This document shows positions 34,019 to 42,993 of a stretch of 59,898 nt of DNA, in pieces. The notes below the pieces were generated by a model. The model saw only the letters and a list, made by a program, of their open reading frames with translations, was not told where the DNA came from and did not search any database. The position numbers and the translations under genes are program-made. The first letter of the stretch is position 1. Each line of letters starts with the position of its first letter. Location: positions 1 to 59,898 of the forward strand of contig JAEEJK010000031.1 in the NCBI GenBank assembly GCA_016281815.1, in the 5' to 3' direction. This DNA is from Prevotella sp. GTDB lineage: Bacteria; Bacteroidota; Bacteroidia; Bacteroidales; Bacteroidaceae.

Positions 34019-37000
34019 TTCTTCGGTTTGATAGTTATTACCCTGTCGTAAGCGGCAGGCTTGACCCTGTATTCATCGAGTACATAGACACAGGTGCAAC
34101 CAACGCCGGTCGTATTGTAGTCGAGATTGAACGTATAGCGGTCTGGCTGAGGCTGCAACTGATAGGTGAACTGACTCTTGGTGAGGTTGTCGGTGGTGAA
34201 CTGATAGGCATTGAAGTTGAAGAACTCATTCATGGATATCTCTACACCGCTGCCATCCTTGTCCAATAGTTGGACATATCGGTTGTCGGTTCGCAGAGCA
34301 TGGTCCTGAGGCAGGAGATATGGCTCATACATATCGGCTACCGTCTTGGTCCAGACGCCTACCTGATAACCTGTCTTGCGGTCGGGATAGTTCTCCTCTG
34401 GTCCTCGGCCGTACCATGTGATGCGGTCAAACTCATTGGCAACGGAGATGGTGAAGCCGATGCGCGGTAGAATCTCTGGCAGACGGCCCTGCGGACTCAG
34501 GTGATTGAGAATCCGCACCGTCCCGTCATCGTAGAAACTGTAGGTGAAGTCGAGGGTGAATCCAGCCAACTGCAGTCCCTGTATATACAGGTCGAGGGCT
34601 CCGTAAGACGAGGCTCCGACTTGTACAAGTTGACTGACGGTAACGGTGGTTTCGTGGTCATTGCGTGTCAGGCGCACTTCCGAGGGCTGGATGCGCAACT
34701 GGTTCACCCCCTTCGAATAGAACAGGGTGGACACCATGTTGCCATAACCTTCAGCATAACCGCCATTGACACGGAAGGCATCCCAGGAGTCAAACTCATT
34801 GGCAAGCGGAGCACGCCAGAGGTTGAAGGTGAGGGGTGACTTGAGCACGGACTTGCCTTCGACATCAATCTGCTCGAGGTTGCCTGTCTCTTTGCTGATG
34901 ACATAACAGAATCCGTTGCCGCTGATCTTGATTTGCTTGTCGTCTTCCTGAGCACTGATATTCTTGCATGTCAACTGCGGGGCGGGGGCGGGGATGTTCC
35001 ATGACAAGAGTTCCAGTTGATCCCACGCCACCTCATGGCCGGCCTTTGCCCATATTTCGTCTTTCTTCAGCGCGGTGGTAATGGTGAGGCGGTATTCCTT
35101 TCCTGCCACAATGGAGGGCTTGTGATATGGAATTTTGACCACCTGCCGCTGCTGGGGAGAGGTGGACAACTGGAGGTCTCCTTCTTCCACAACTTGGTTG
35201 TCTGCCATCAGGGCCCAGTGTGAAGCATATTGTGAGAGATCGGTGAAATACAGACGGTTGGTCACCTCCACCTCGCCGGTCTCTGCATTGAGCAAGCGAA
35301 TGCTCACAGGTTGTGTGGTCCATTTCATTTGCTTCATCTCTGGCTGTACCGTTCTGTCGGGCCAGATGCTGCCGTAGGTCCTCATGTTTCCGCCAATCGT
35401 ATAGAAGGTGCCCTCATCGCCATTGCTGTCAAACGTGAGGTAGAGCACTGCCTCGTCAGCACGTCCTTCGCCATCACCCAGGCATTTGTTGTAAATCGCA
35501 ACATTGTCCATCTCGGCATCTGCAGTGTAGATGGTCTGGGGGTCTTGGGCATGATTGCCGGCAAACCGGCCGATGTTGATGGGGTAGGGGAAGTTGCTCA
35601 GCATGCCTCGCTCACCGCCTCCTCTGTTGCCGCGGCGGTTGTTGTTGCCGGATTCCTTGGACACAGTAGACTCTGTTCCTTTGAGTTGGCCGTCGATGTA
35701 AAGTTTCATCTCCTTGCTGTCCCATGAGGCCGTCACATGATGCCATTTGCCTACCCAGTCGGAGGGCAGGTCGATGTCAAGGGTGTGTTTCACGCCGGAA
35801 TGCAGATAGAACTGCAACTTGTCGTTGCCTTTCTGAACGACACCGAATTGTGTGTTGCCTTTTGTCACGTATGGAGCACCCTCGTAAGTTCCGCTCAGTT
35901 TGCCTGGTTTGACATCAAAACTGATGGTCAGCGCATTGCCTGCCAGTTCCACATTGTTGCTGCGATAGACCTCCACCCACTCGTCGTGTCCGCTGAGGTG
36001 CAACACTCCTTTCACTATCTTGGCATTGCCCATGAGGTGGGCTGGTGTATGGAACGGTGAACTGTCTGTCAGGGGACGGATGTGTTCTGTGAGTCCGGGG
36101 TTGACAAAATCCCAGATGGCGCCTCCCATCAGCCGAGGATGACGGCGGATGACGGCCCAGTATTCGTCCAGTCCGCCGCCGGCATTGCCTGCCACTGACA
36201 GATATTCATCCATGAACGACGGACGGGGATCTTCCGTCTCTGGCACCATGGCTGTGTTCATCTCCAACTCGTAGGGAGTAGGATAGCGCGGTCCGATGAT
36301 GTCTTCTCCGGGATGGGCGTATGCATTGCCGCCATACATAAAATAGCGGGTGGGGTCGTACTTCTTTCCTTCTTTCACCACTTCAGTGATATTCGGTCCC
36401 TCTCCGCTCTCATTGCCTGCACTCCAGAACAGGATACAGGGGTGGTTGCGGTCGCGGAGCACCATCTGACGGACGCGCTCAAGATACATGGGCAGGAACT
36501 TCTCGTTGTTGGAGAGGTATTCTGTGGCGTGCGCCTCGTCACCTGTTTCATCGATGATGTAGAGGCCGTACTCATCTGCCAGTTCAAGATACTTGTTGAC
36601 AGGGGGATAGTGTGAGGTGCGCACAGCATTGAAGTTGTGCTGTTTCAATATCTCCATGTCCTTGCGGATGGTTTCCTCGTTCATGGCATGCCCCAGTTCA
36701 GGGTGCTGCATGTGGGTGTTGGTAGCGTTCACCTTGATGGGCTGACCGTTGAGGTAGAACGTCTGATGACGGATCTCGGTCTCCTTGAATCCCATCTTGC
36801 TGGTGATCTCTTGCATGACATGGCCCGACTCGTTCAGCAGTTCAAGTTTCAGTTGATAGAGCACAGGGGTCTCACAAGTCCACTTGTCAGGGTTGGAAAT
36901 GTGCGCCGACAGGCTGAGCGACTTCTTTCCCTTCCCAGCCATCGTGAAACGGTCGGAAAGCATCTCTTTCACCTGGTTGCCTTTCCTGTCTGTCAGCGTG

Positions 37001-37788
37001 GCGCGAACAGCATACTGACCGCTTGCGTCCTCATATTTCTTTACATCAACATTTAATTTGAGTGTCGCATCCTTATATTGGTCGTCGAGGTCGGTCGTGA
37101 CAAACCAGTCAAACAATCGGGTCTTGGGGGTGGCGTAGAGAGTCACATCATCAAATATGCCGGCCAGACGCCAGTAATCCTGACCTTCCAGATAGTAACC
37201 GTCACAATATTTCAAAACACATACGGCAATTGTGTTTTTGCCAGGTCGCACGAATGAAGTCACATCATATTCTGCGGGTTCCTGTCCACCCTCATTATAT
37301 CCCACCTGCTGACCATTGATCCAAACGAAAGAAGCACTCTGGGTCTTTTCCATGCGCAGGAATATCTGCTGACCTTGCCACGCAGAGGGGATGGAAAAAG
37401 TCTTTCGGTAAGCGCCTGTTGGGTTGTATTCCCGGGGCACATAGGGGGGATTGGCTTTGAACGGAGCAGCCACATTGCGAAAGAGCGGATCTCCGAAACC
37501 CTCCATCTCCCAGTTGCTCGGCACTTTGATGGTGTGCCACTTACTATCCTTGAAGTTGGTATTGAAAAAGTTCTGAGGCACCTCTTCAGGGGTGTTGGCA
37601 AAGAAGAACCGCCAGTTTCCATTGAGTGACAGATGTTGACTGGCCAGATAATAGGCATGGCCTTCCTCCTGATTCTCCTCAAAAACAGAGGTATTCTCTA
37701 TATAATCATAAATGTGATCAAGATACTGAGCGTTAATCTGCAATGAGCAGGCAGTGAACAGGCAGAGGAAAAGTCTTTTTGAGTTCAT
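34000..37788 (-). CDS. GH2 beta-galactosidase with inserted LamG-like module
   Basis: 1262 residues with a signal peptide (MNSKRLFLCLF...INA). Sugar-binding domain (about 50-215), Ig-like (220-330), barrel with acid/base Glu460 in SAGNESGEG and nucleophile Glu528 in FMDEY; then a ~215-residue LamG/concanavalin-like module (about 580-795: GKWHHVTASWD, LYIDGQLKG, INIGRFAG) inserted before the last barrel segment SIWPDRTVQPE; then the DUF4981-like domain and the Bgal small-chain domain (WYGRGPEENYPDR). A low-complexity Asn/Arg/Gly loop (716-728) lies in the insert. Full-length LacZ relatives are ~1020 residues, so the insert explains the excess. Galactoside hydrolysis is likely; the module may bind a polymer. 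Confidence 0.92.
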   Translation of the reverse strand: MNSKRLFLCLFTACSLQINAQYLDHIYDYIENTSVFEENQEEGHAYYLASQHLSLNGNWRFFFANTPEEVPQNFFNTNFKDSKWHTIKVPSNWEMEGFGDPLFRNVAAPFKANPPYVPREYNPTGAYRKTFSIPSAWQGQQIFLRMEKTQSASFVWINGQQVGYNEGGQEPAEYDVTSFVRPGKNTIAVCVLKYCDGYYLEGQDYWRLAGIFDDVTLYATPKTRLFDWFVTTDLDDQYKDATLKLNVDVKKYEDASGQYAVRATLTDRKGNQVKEMLSDRFTMAGKGKKSLSLSAHISNPDKWTCETPVLYQLKLELLNESGHVMQEITSKMGFKETEIRHQTFYLNGQPIKVNATNTHMQHPELGHAMNEETIRKDMEILKQHNFNAVRTSHYPPVNKYLELADEYGLYIIDETGDEAHATEYLSNNEKFLPMYLERVRQMVLRDRNHPCILFWSAGNESGEGPNITEVVKEGKKYDPTRYFMYGGNAYAHPGEDIIGPRYPTPYELEMNTAMVPETEDPRPSFMDEYLSVAGNAGGGLDEYWAVIRRHPRLMGGAIWDFVNPGLTEHIRPLTDSSPFHTPAHLMGNAKIVKGVLHLSGHDEWVEVYRSNNVELAGNALTISFDVKPGKLSGTYEGAPYVTKGNTQFGVVQKGNDKLQFYLHSGVKHTLDIDLPSDWVGKWHHVTASWDSKEMKLYIDGQLKGTESTVSKESGNNNRRGNRGGGERGMLSNFPYPINIGRFAGNHAQDPQTIYTADAEMDNVAIYNKCLGDGEGRADEAVLYLTFDSNGDEGTFYTIGGNMRTYGSIWPDRTVQPEMKQMKWTTQPVSIRLLNAETGEVEVTNRLYFTDLSQYASHWALMADNQVVEEGDLQLSTSPQQRQVVKIPYHKPSIVAGKEYRLTITTALKKDEIWAKAGHEVAWDQLELLSWNIPAPAPQLTCKNISAQEDDKQIKISGNGFCYVISKETGNLEQIDVEGKSVLKSPLTFNLWRAPLANEFDSWDAFRVNGGYAEGYGNMVSTLFYSKGVNQLRIQPSEVRLTRNDHETTVTVSQLVQVGASSYGALDLYIQGLQLAGFTLDFTYSFYDDGTVRILNHLSPQGRLPEILPRIGFTISVANEFDRITWYGRGPEENYPDRKTGYQVGVWTKTVADMYEPYLLPQDHALRTDNRYVQLLDKDGSGVEISMNEFFNFNAYQFTTDNLTKSQFTYQLQPQPDRYTFNLDYNTTGVGCTCVYVLDEYRVKPAAYDRVITIKPKKSSSVR

Positions 37789-37843
37789 GTTGCTAAATGA
37801 TGATCAGATTCTTCTTTGTTTTGTTGTTTGTGCAAAAACAAAG

Positions 37844-37851
37844 CAAAAGTA
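37844..37851 (-). promoter_or_regulatory. Putative -7 box for the LamG-GH2 gene (TACTTTTG, minus strand)
   Basis: TAnnTTTG, 55 bases upstream of the ATG. The 304-base divergent gap 37789-38092 holds only this box, the one at 38023-38030 and an AT-rich centre. Confidence 0.5.
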
Positions 37852-38022
37852 AGAAAAAATGAGTGTTTCCCCAAACAAACAGACTATTTTTATGACACTT
37901 TCTCCAGAATGATGGCTTTTAAGCCACAGACATGGTATGTCAATATATGATTTCATAAAAAATCCATTTGCTGTTTTCCACAATTCACCATCTGTTTGGT
38001 ACGGATTTAAGAAAAAATGAAG

Positions 38023-38030
38023 TATATTTG
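38023..38030 (+). promoter_or_regulatory. Putative -7 box for the flavin reductase gene (TATATTTG)
   Basis: TAnnTTTG, 62 bases before the chosen ATG at 38093. Confidence 0.5.
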
Positions 38031-38092
38031 CAACTGATTAGTATCAAACCAATGAGAATGATTGATACAGATATTATTTGAATACCAACAAA

Positions 38093-38671
38093 ATGAATAA
38101 TAGAATGAAAAGTTTCGGTCCAAAGCCGTGGATTCTTCCACAACCCGTGCTGATTATCGGCACTTTTGACAAGAACGGCAAACCCAATGCCATGAATGCC
38201 GCGTGGGGTGGCCAGTGGGATATGAAAGAGATCATCATCTCTCTGGGCTCTCATGCCACAACCGACAATCTTAAAGAGAATGAGGATTTTACTGTTGCCT
38301 TCGCCACAGTGGAGACCATGACCGCTTCTGACTATGTGGGCATCGTAAGTGGCAGAAACACACCCGAAAAGATGCAAAAAACTGGATGGACTGTTGAGAA
38401 TGCTCCCAATGTGAATGCTCCTGTTTTCAAGGAATTTCCTATGACTTTGGAGTGCCGGGTGAAGGAAAAGATAGACGAGTCAGAGACTGGCTATTACCTG
38501 GTGGCTGAAATCGTCAATATCCTTTGTGACGAAAAATACCTTGCTGAAGATGGCAATCCTGATGTTGCACAGATGGACCTTATTACTTATGACCCCGTTC
38601 ATCACACCTACATCCAGTTGGGAAAGACGGTTGGAAAGGCTTTCTCAGATGGGAAGCAATTAAAAAAGTAG
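38093..38671 (+). CDS. Flavin reductase family protein (cytosolic)
   Basis: 192 residues from ATG 38093; ATG 38105 is possible. FMN-binding split barrel with PVLIIGTFDKNGKPNAMNAAWGG, SLGSHATTDNL, and a C-terminal DPVHHTYIQLGKTVG. No signal peptide. It probably reduces or stores FMN using NAD(P)H, or serves a partner monooxygenase. It resembles the exported paralogue at 22752-23363 in the same fold but only weakly in sequence. A tiny gene follows within 7 bases. Confidence 0.85.
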   Translation: MNNRMKSFGPKPWILPQPVLIIGTFDKNGKPNAMNAAWGGQWDMKEIIISLGSHATTDNLKENEDFTVAFATVETMTASDYVGIVSGRNTPEKMQKTGWTVENAPNVNAPVFKEFPMTLECRVKEKIDESETGYYLVAEIVNILCDEKYLAEDGNPDVAQMDLITYDPVHHTYIQLGKTVGKAFSDGKQLKK

Positions 38672-38678
38672 TGCAGGT

Positions 38679-38828
38679 ATGGAATTCACTGAACGATTCG
38701 GACAGTCGGATGACTTCCGCCGAGAGGAACTGATAAGAAAAATAGAGCATTCTCTTAAGAATCTCACCCTTCAGGAATTGGAAGCGTTGTATTATGACAT
38801 GTCAACGAAAAATTATACCAACGAATGA
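38679..38828 (+). CDS. Possible 49-residue small protein
   Basis: Open frame of 49 codons (MEFTERFGQSDDFRREELIR...), acidic/amphipathic and rich in Glu, Leu and Tyr, starting 7 bases after the flavin reductase stop and ending 20 bases before the next ATG. No family is recognised. The spacing suits an operon member, but the frame is short and could be chance. Confidence 0.45.
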   Translation: MEFTERFGQSDDFRREELIRKIEHSLKNLTLQELEALYYDMSTKNYTNE

Positions 38829-38848
38829 CACAGGAATAGCGGACGGGT

Positions 38849-39706
38849 ATGAATATTGAGCAAGTAAGGGAATATACTTTGTCACTTGATGGCGTGACGG
38901 AAGATCAGGCATTTGGTGATGACATCGTCAACTTCCGCCTGGAAGGAAAGATTTTTGTCTGCCTCTGGTTGGGTGGAGAACAGGGAGATTTGCAGAACTC
39001 TGCCCCAAGACTGGCTCTGAAATTGTCGCCTGAAAGGAATGAGGAACTTCGTGATCGCTTCTCTGCGGTTACGCCAGCCTGGCATTGGAACAAGAAACAC
39101 TGGAGTGACGTGTATTTTGAGGAACTGGATGAGACCCTGGTGAAGAAATGGATCAAAGAGTCCTATCAACTGGTGGTGTCGAAACTTCCTAAAACTGTCC
39201 GACAAAAGTACATTCCGTCCCTCATTTTGCATAAGAAATGGTTCAAAGAACTGACGACGGATGAGTTGTACGAATTGCTCAGAGTGCGCAGTGAGGTGTT
39301 TGTTGTGGAACAGAACTGTGTTTATCAAGATATGGATGGCGATGACCAAAAGTCTTATCATTTGTGGCTGACCTTATCTGGCAAGGGAGAGTCCCGTGAA
39401 TCTGACAATGTCGCAGACGAACAGATCGTTGCCCTTGCTCGTGTATGTCCTGCAGGAACACACATGAGTGAAATCTCGATTGGCAGAGTCATTACCACCA
39501 TACGGGGCAAGGGATATGGCAAGCAGATGATGCGTCATGCCATTGATGCCGCTGTGAAACAATTCGGTGCAACACTCATAGATATTGAGGCACAGGAGTA
39601 TGCCAAGGAGTTTTATGAAAGCGTGGGATTTAAACAGTCATCAAAGTCATTCATGCTCGATGGCATTCCTCATATTAAAATGACATGGAAGGCTAACGAT
39701 GATTAG
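38849..39706 (+). CDS. MmcQ/YjbR domain fused to a GNAT acetyltransferase
   Basis: 285 residues. Residues ~1-118 are an MmcQ/YjbR (cyanophage-like DNA-binding fold) domain: MNIEQVREYTLSLDGVTE, FRLEGKIFVCL, WHWNKKHWSDVYF. Residues ~125-285 are an ElaA-type GNAT domain: LYELLRVRSEVFVVEQNC, IGRVITTIRGKGYGKQMM (acetyl-CoA loop) and EFYESVGFK. These two domains are usually separate genes, so the fusion may point to a shared job, such as acetylating or sensing an amino-acid- or nucleotide-linked ligand. The biochemical role is unknown. Confidence 0.85.
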   Translation: MNIEQVREYTLSLDGVTEDQAFGDDIVNFRLEGKIFVCLWLGGEQGDLQNSAPRLALKLSPERNEELRDRFSAVTPAWHWNKKHWSDVYFEELDETLVKKWIKESYQLVVSKLPKTVRQKYIPSLILHKKWFKELTTDELYELLRVRSEVFVVEQNCVYQDMDGDDQKSYHLWLTLSGKGESRESDNVADEQIVALARVCPAGTHMSEISIGRVITTIRGKGYGKQMMRHAIDAAVKQFGATLIDIEAQEYAKEFYESVGFKQSSKSFMLDGIPHIKMTWKANDD

Positions 39707-39749
39707 TCAGCGGTAGTGTCATTGAAAACTGAAGTTAAAAGGTTGTGAG

Positions 39750-40442
39750 ATGGACAGAAAAATGGATCCGATGGGGAAAGCCATCACCGAATACCATAGG
39801 ACAGGAAAGGCAGATAGGCTGAGGGTGTTCTCGCCTTTGTTTGAGGAGGACGAAATCCCTCTGGCGACACTCTTCCGCAGTTATGAGACCATGCCAAAGA
39901 TAGAGCGAAAAGCGCTTGATATGGCAGAAGGAAAGGTGCTTGATGTCGGTGCCGGTGCTGGTTGCCATTCGTTGGTCCTTCAGGAAAGGGGCTTGGATGT
40001 GACCGCGATAGACATTTCTCCTCATTCCATAGAGACGATGAGGGAACGTGGGGTCAGGAAGGTAATGGAACAGGATTTCTTTACCTTGGAGGGGAATTAT
40101 GATTCGATCCTCATGCTAATGAACGGGATAGGCATTGTCGGTACTTTGGAACGAATGCCCGAATTCTTCAAGCAGATAGATAAGATACTTGTTCCAGGAG
40201 GTCAACTGCTGTGTGATTCTTCGGATATCAGTTATGTTTTTGATGATGACATGCCTGACATGGGTTATTATGGAGAGCAGAGTTTCTGGATGCAGTACAA
40301 AGACACCATCGGCGAACCTTTTCCTTGGCTCTATATTGATGCTGAAACTCTGAGGAAAGTGGCTGATGCAAATGGCTTTATTGCAGAGGTCGTAGCCGAA
40401 GGCGACCATTATGATTATCTGGCGAGAATAACGAGGAAATAA
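39750..40442 (+). CDS. Class I SAM-dependent methyltransferase
   Basis: 230 residues. The SAM-binding motif is VLDVGAGAGCHS (Asp65), followed by the acidic ribose-binding AIDIS (Asp88) and a post-II strand DSILMLMNGIGIVG. No DNA, RNA or protein target can be named. Cytosolic. It begins 44 bases after the MmcQ-GNAT gene and ends 60 bases before the lipoprotein gene. Confidence 0.86.
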   Translation: MDRKMDPMGKAITEYHRTGKADRLRVFSPLFEEDEIPLATLFRSYETMPKIERKALDMAEGKVLDVGAGAGCHSLVLQERGLDVTAIDISPHSIETMRERGVRKVMEQDFFTLEGNYDSILMLMNGIGIVGTLERMPEFFKQIDKILVPGGQLLCDSSDISYVFDDDMPDMGYYGEQSFWMQYKDTIGEPFPWLYIDAETLRKVADANGFIAEVVAEGDHYDYLARITRK

Positions 40443-40501
40443 TAGAAGCACCATTGCTTATATCGTGCGTGATAGATGGTTTTATTACTTACTTAACAAC
40501 A

Positions 40502-41053
40502 ATGATGAAAAAGATTATTTTGGCATTTGCAGTGCTGTTCACTATGGCGGCCTGCACACAGAACAAGCCTTCACAGGCAACAGAGAGCGAACAGGAATCG
40601 GTGGCACAGACGGAGGCTGCTGACAGTATTGACCCACAAACAAAACAAGCAAACATGGAAGAAGTACAAAGTTATCTGAAGGAATGCGGAACATTCTTTA
40701 TCGCCACGGTAGATGGCGACCAACCTCGTGTACGTGCCTTTGGAGTATCAGAGATTATTGATGGCCGTCTTTACATCATGACGGGCAAAGTGAAGGATGT
40801 CTACAAGCAGATGGCCAAGAACGGCAAGTTCGAAATCTGCGCCCTGAAACCGTCGGGCAGCGAGTGGATGCGTCTGAGTGGAACATTGGTGAATGATGAG
40901 ACATTGAGCGTCAAAGAGGAGTTCCTGAACCGTAACGAAAGTTTGAAGTCAATGTACAAAGCCGATGACGACAACATTGCCGTGCTCTATATCACCAATG
41001 CGACTGCCCGTTTCTGCTCTTTCGCAGCACCGGAAAGAAAGGTCGGTTTCTAA
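40502..41053 (+). CDS. PNPOx-like FMN-binding lipoprotein
   Basis: 183 residues from ATG 40502. The signal peptide ends in a lipobox TMAAC with Cys18. An acidic Glu/Ser linker (to about residue 50) leads to a split-barrel pyridoxamine 5'-phosphate oxidase-like domain: FFIATVDGDQPRVRAFGVSEI, YIMTGKVKDVYKQM, WMRLSGTLV. The soluble cytosolic form of this family usually begins MEEVQ, and an internal ATG at about 40655 lies exactly there, so a second, unexported product is conceivable. Function may be reduction of a nitro or flavin substrate, or binding of a flavin/haem cofactor in the envelope. Confidence 0.78.
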   Translation: MMKKIILAFAVLFTMAACTQNKPSQATESEQESVAQTEAADSIDPQTKQANMEEVQSYLKECGTFFIATVDGDQPRVRAFGVSEIIDGRLYIMTGKVKDVYKQMAKNGKFEICALKPSGSEWMRLSGTLVNDETLSVKEEFLNRNESLKSMYKADDDNIAVLYITNATARFCSFAAPERKVGF

Positions 41054-41097
41054 GTGGTTGAGCATATCAGATTCTTGGAAAGAGAAGTATCAGACAG

Positions 41098-41135
41098 CGG
41101 ATGGCATGATCATGCATGCCATCCGTTAGTTTTTT
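41098..41135 (+). terminator. Rho-independent terminator after the PNPOx-like gene
   Basis: CGGATGGCAT (41098-41107) pairs with ATGCCATCCG (41116-41125) around an 8-base loop, and six T follow at 41130-41135. Confidence 0.85.
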
Positions 41136-41201
41136 ATCAATATGATGGTATTTCATGGAAAAATTGTATCCCGACAGGCTAAAAAAGCCGATAATTTTAT
41201 C

Positions 41202-41209
41202 TAAATTTG
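41202..41209 (+). promoter_or_regulatory. Putative -7 box for the flavodoxin-like gene (TAAATTTG)
   Basis: TAnnTTTG, 37 bases before the ATG. Confidence 0.5.
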
Positions 41210-41246
41210 TAGGCATAATAGGAATCGAATCAATGTGAAGAGACGT

Positions 41247-41885
41247 ATGAAAAAAATTATCATTATCGACGGAGGCCCACGAAAGAACTTCAACACGGCC
41301 TCAATGCTGCAGAAATTTGCCGAAGGTGCTGCCTCGGTGAACAGTGACATAGAAGTAAAGACTGTGCGCCTTTATGGGCTTGACTACAAGGGCTGCATGT
41401 CGTGTATGGCATGCAAGATCAAGGGAAAGGCTGTCAATGTCTGCAAGTTCAAGGACGCGCTGACTCCTGTTTTGGAAGAGATAGCCCAGGCAGACGGACT
41501 CGTGCTGGGGTCACCGATATACTTTGGTGACGTGACAGGGCAGATGCGGTCATTCTTGGAGCGCCTGGCATTCCCCTGGCTGTCTTATAATGACTATAGT
41601 CTGACTGCTCCCAAGAAGATGCCCGTCGTACTGATGGAGACCATGAACGGACTGCCGGAGAGAAACAACAGTCAGGGCTACGGATCGATGGAACCATGTA
41701 TCGCTGCTGCCCTTGGTGAGCCGGAACATCTGATAGCCTACAACACATATCAGGTGAAGAACTATGATCGCTTCGAGTTGGCCAGTTTCTCCGAAGAAGC
41801 AAAGCGAAAGTATCGTGACGAGCATTGGGAGAAAGATTTGCAGAAAGCATACGATGCCGGAAGACAGATGGCTGAGAAAATCTGA
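41247..41885 (+). CDS. Flavodoxin-like NADPH-dependent FMN reductase family protein
   Basis: 212 residues from ATG 41247 (a GTG at 41235 is possible). Flavodoxin fold with an N-terminal FMN-phosphate loop (IDGGPRKNFNTASML), the cysteine cluster GCMSCMACKIKG, and SPIYFGDVTGQMRSFLERL. The CxxC pair is typical of the iron-sulfur flavoprotein branch, but the full four-cysteine pattern is not present. It is expected to accept NAD(P)H electrons onto FMN, perhaps for quinone or nitro reduction. It has its own promoter after a terminator. Confidence 0.85.
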   Translation: MKKIIIIDGGPRKNFNTASMLQKFAEGAASVNSDIEVKTVRLYGLDYKGCMSCMACKIKGKAVNVCKFKDALTPVLEEIAQADGLVLGSPIYFGDVTGQMRSFLERLAFPWLSYNDYSLTAPKKMPVVLMETMNGLPERNNSQGYGSMEPCIAAALGEPEHLIAYNTYQVKNYDRFELASFSEEAKRKYRDEHWEKDLQKAYDAGRQMAEKI

Positions 41886-41979
41886 TTTTACCGACATGAA
41901 GGTGACAGAATGTATGTGGAAGGCTCACGATGGCCAGCAGCCTGACGAGGAAAAGTAAGAAAACAGACGGAGGGATCAT

Positions 41980-42669
41980 TTGAAAAGAGAACAAACCACG
42001 ATATCGGGCAGGACATGCTTTCTGTATCGGAATACGGAGGCCAAATGCCTGTTGATTCAACCTGTTGACGAACATGACCTGGAGGTGTTGGATCGGGAGG
42101 TTGATATCATCCAAAACCTGACAGAAACGCCTTTTTGTCTGGTAGCCCTGCTCATTGATGACTGGCAGCGCGAACTGTCACCATGGGCTGCTCCTGCGGT
42201 CTTCGGAAAAACTCCCTTTGGTGATGGTGCCAGTGAAACGCTTGCCTTTATCTCAGCACATCTGTTGCCAAGTCTGACATCTGACGGAATCTATGATGCC
42301 GGCCAGATGAGACTGTTGCTTGGCGGTTATTCCTTGGCAGGGTTGTTTGCGCTTTGGACCGCCTATCAGACGGATCTCTTCGATGGCATTGTGGCTACTT
42401 CCCCCTCTGTCTGGTTCCCTCATTGGATAGATTATGCAACAGACAACAGACCACATGCCCATTCCATCTATCTCAGTCTTGGCGACAAGGAGGAGAAGGC
42501 CCGAAATCCTGTGATGGCTCAGGTGGGCAATGCCATCCGCAGACAGCATGCACTATTGGCAGGGCAAAAGGTAAATACTATGCTTGAATGGAACGCCGGC
42601 AATCACTTTGTGGATTCTGAAAAACGGATGGCAAAGGGATTTGCATGGCTCTTAAACAACCCAAAATGA
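41980..42669 (+). CDS. Esterase-like alpha/beta hydrolase
   Basis: 229 residues from a TTG start (no ATG is available before the catalytic core). Nucleophile motif GGYSLAG (Ser118), acid Asp in SLGDKEEK, His in NAGNHF. The pattern resembles the Fes/putative esterase family, which acts on siderophores, small esters or acyl-sugars. Cytosolic. Its stop overlaps the start of the next gene as ATGA (42666-42669). Confidence 0.75.
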   Translation: MKREQTTISGRTCFLYRNTEAKCLLIQPVDEHDLEVLDREVDIIQNLTETPFCLVALLIDDWQRELSPWAAPAVFGKTPFGDGASETLAFISAHLLPSLTSDGIYDAGQMRLLLGGYSLAGLFALWTAYQTDLFDGIVATSPSVWFPHWIDYATDNRPHAHSIYLSLGDKEEKARNPVMAQVGNAIRRQHALLAGQKVNTMLEWNAGNHFVDSEKRMAKGFAWLLNNPK

Positions 42670-42974
42670 CGCTTCCTAAGTTTATCATCACGATGGACGG
42701 CTATTTCCGTCTTGGCATGGTCAACCAGCACATGCACTTGCTGAAGCCGGGTGACCAATGTATAGGCGGTGGCTATTATTTCCTCGACTTCGTTTCCAAC
42801 CATATCATTCTCGATAGGGAATCCTATGATTTTGGCCGTCCCAAATGGCATTTGTTGGACACGCTGAAAGTACCTTCTGCTTATAGGGGATTGCAGTTAA
42901 TCTATAAGTATGACGATGGCTACCATGATGATTTTCTTGTCAGTGAGAAATTGAGAATTGAGTATTATGATTGA
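42666..42974 (+). CDS. Conserved small protein of unknown function
   Basis: 102 residues from ATG 42666, which forms an ATGA overlap with the upstream stop; a start at 42645 would lie in the esterase frame. The sequence is rich in aromatic residues (MDGYFRLG, GGGYYFLDF, YDFGRPKWHLL, YDDGYHDDF) and lacks membrane segments. I recognise no family. Coupling to the esterase suggests a joint role. Confidence 0.7.
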   Translation: MTLPKFIITMDGYFRLGMVNQHMHLLKPGDQCIGGGYYFLDFVSNHIILDRESYDFGRPKWHLLDTLKVPSAYRGLQLIYKYDDGYHDDFLVSEKLRIEYYD

Positions 42975-42993
42975 ACCGGCTAAAAGTAAAGTG

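Noticed and set aside
41896..41958. 20-residue open frame between the flavodoxin-like gene and the esterase
   Set aside because: Too short, with no supporting signals.
41960..42060. A frameshift at the start of the esterase
   Set aside because: The TTG start gives a sensible N-terminus and length.
42945..42975. Further heptad array before CE15
   Set aside because: Only two imperfect units, inside the coding region of the upstream gene.
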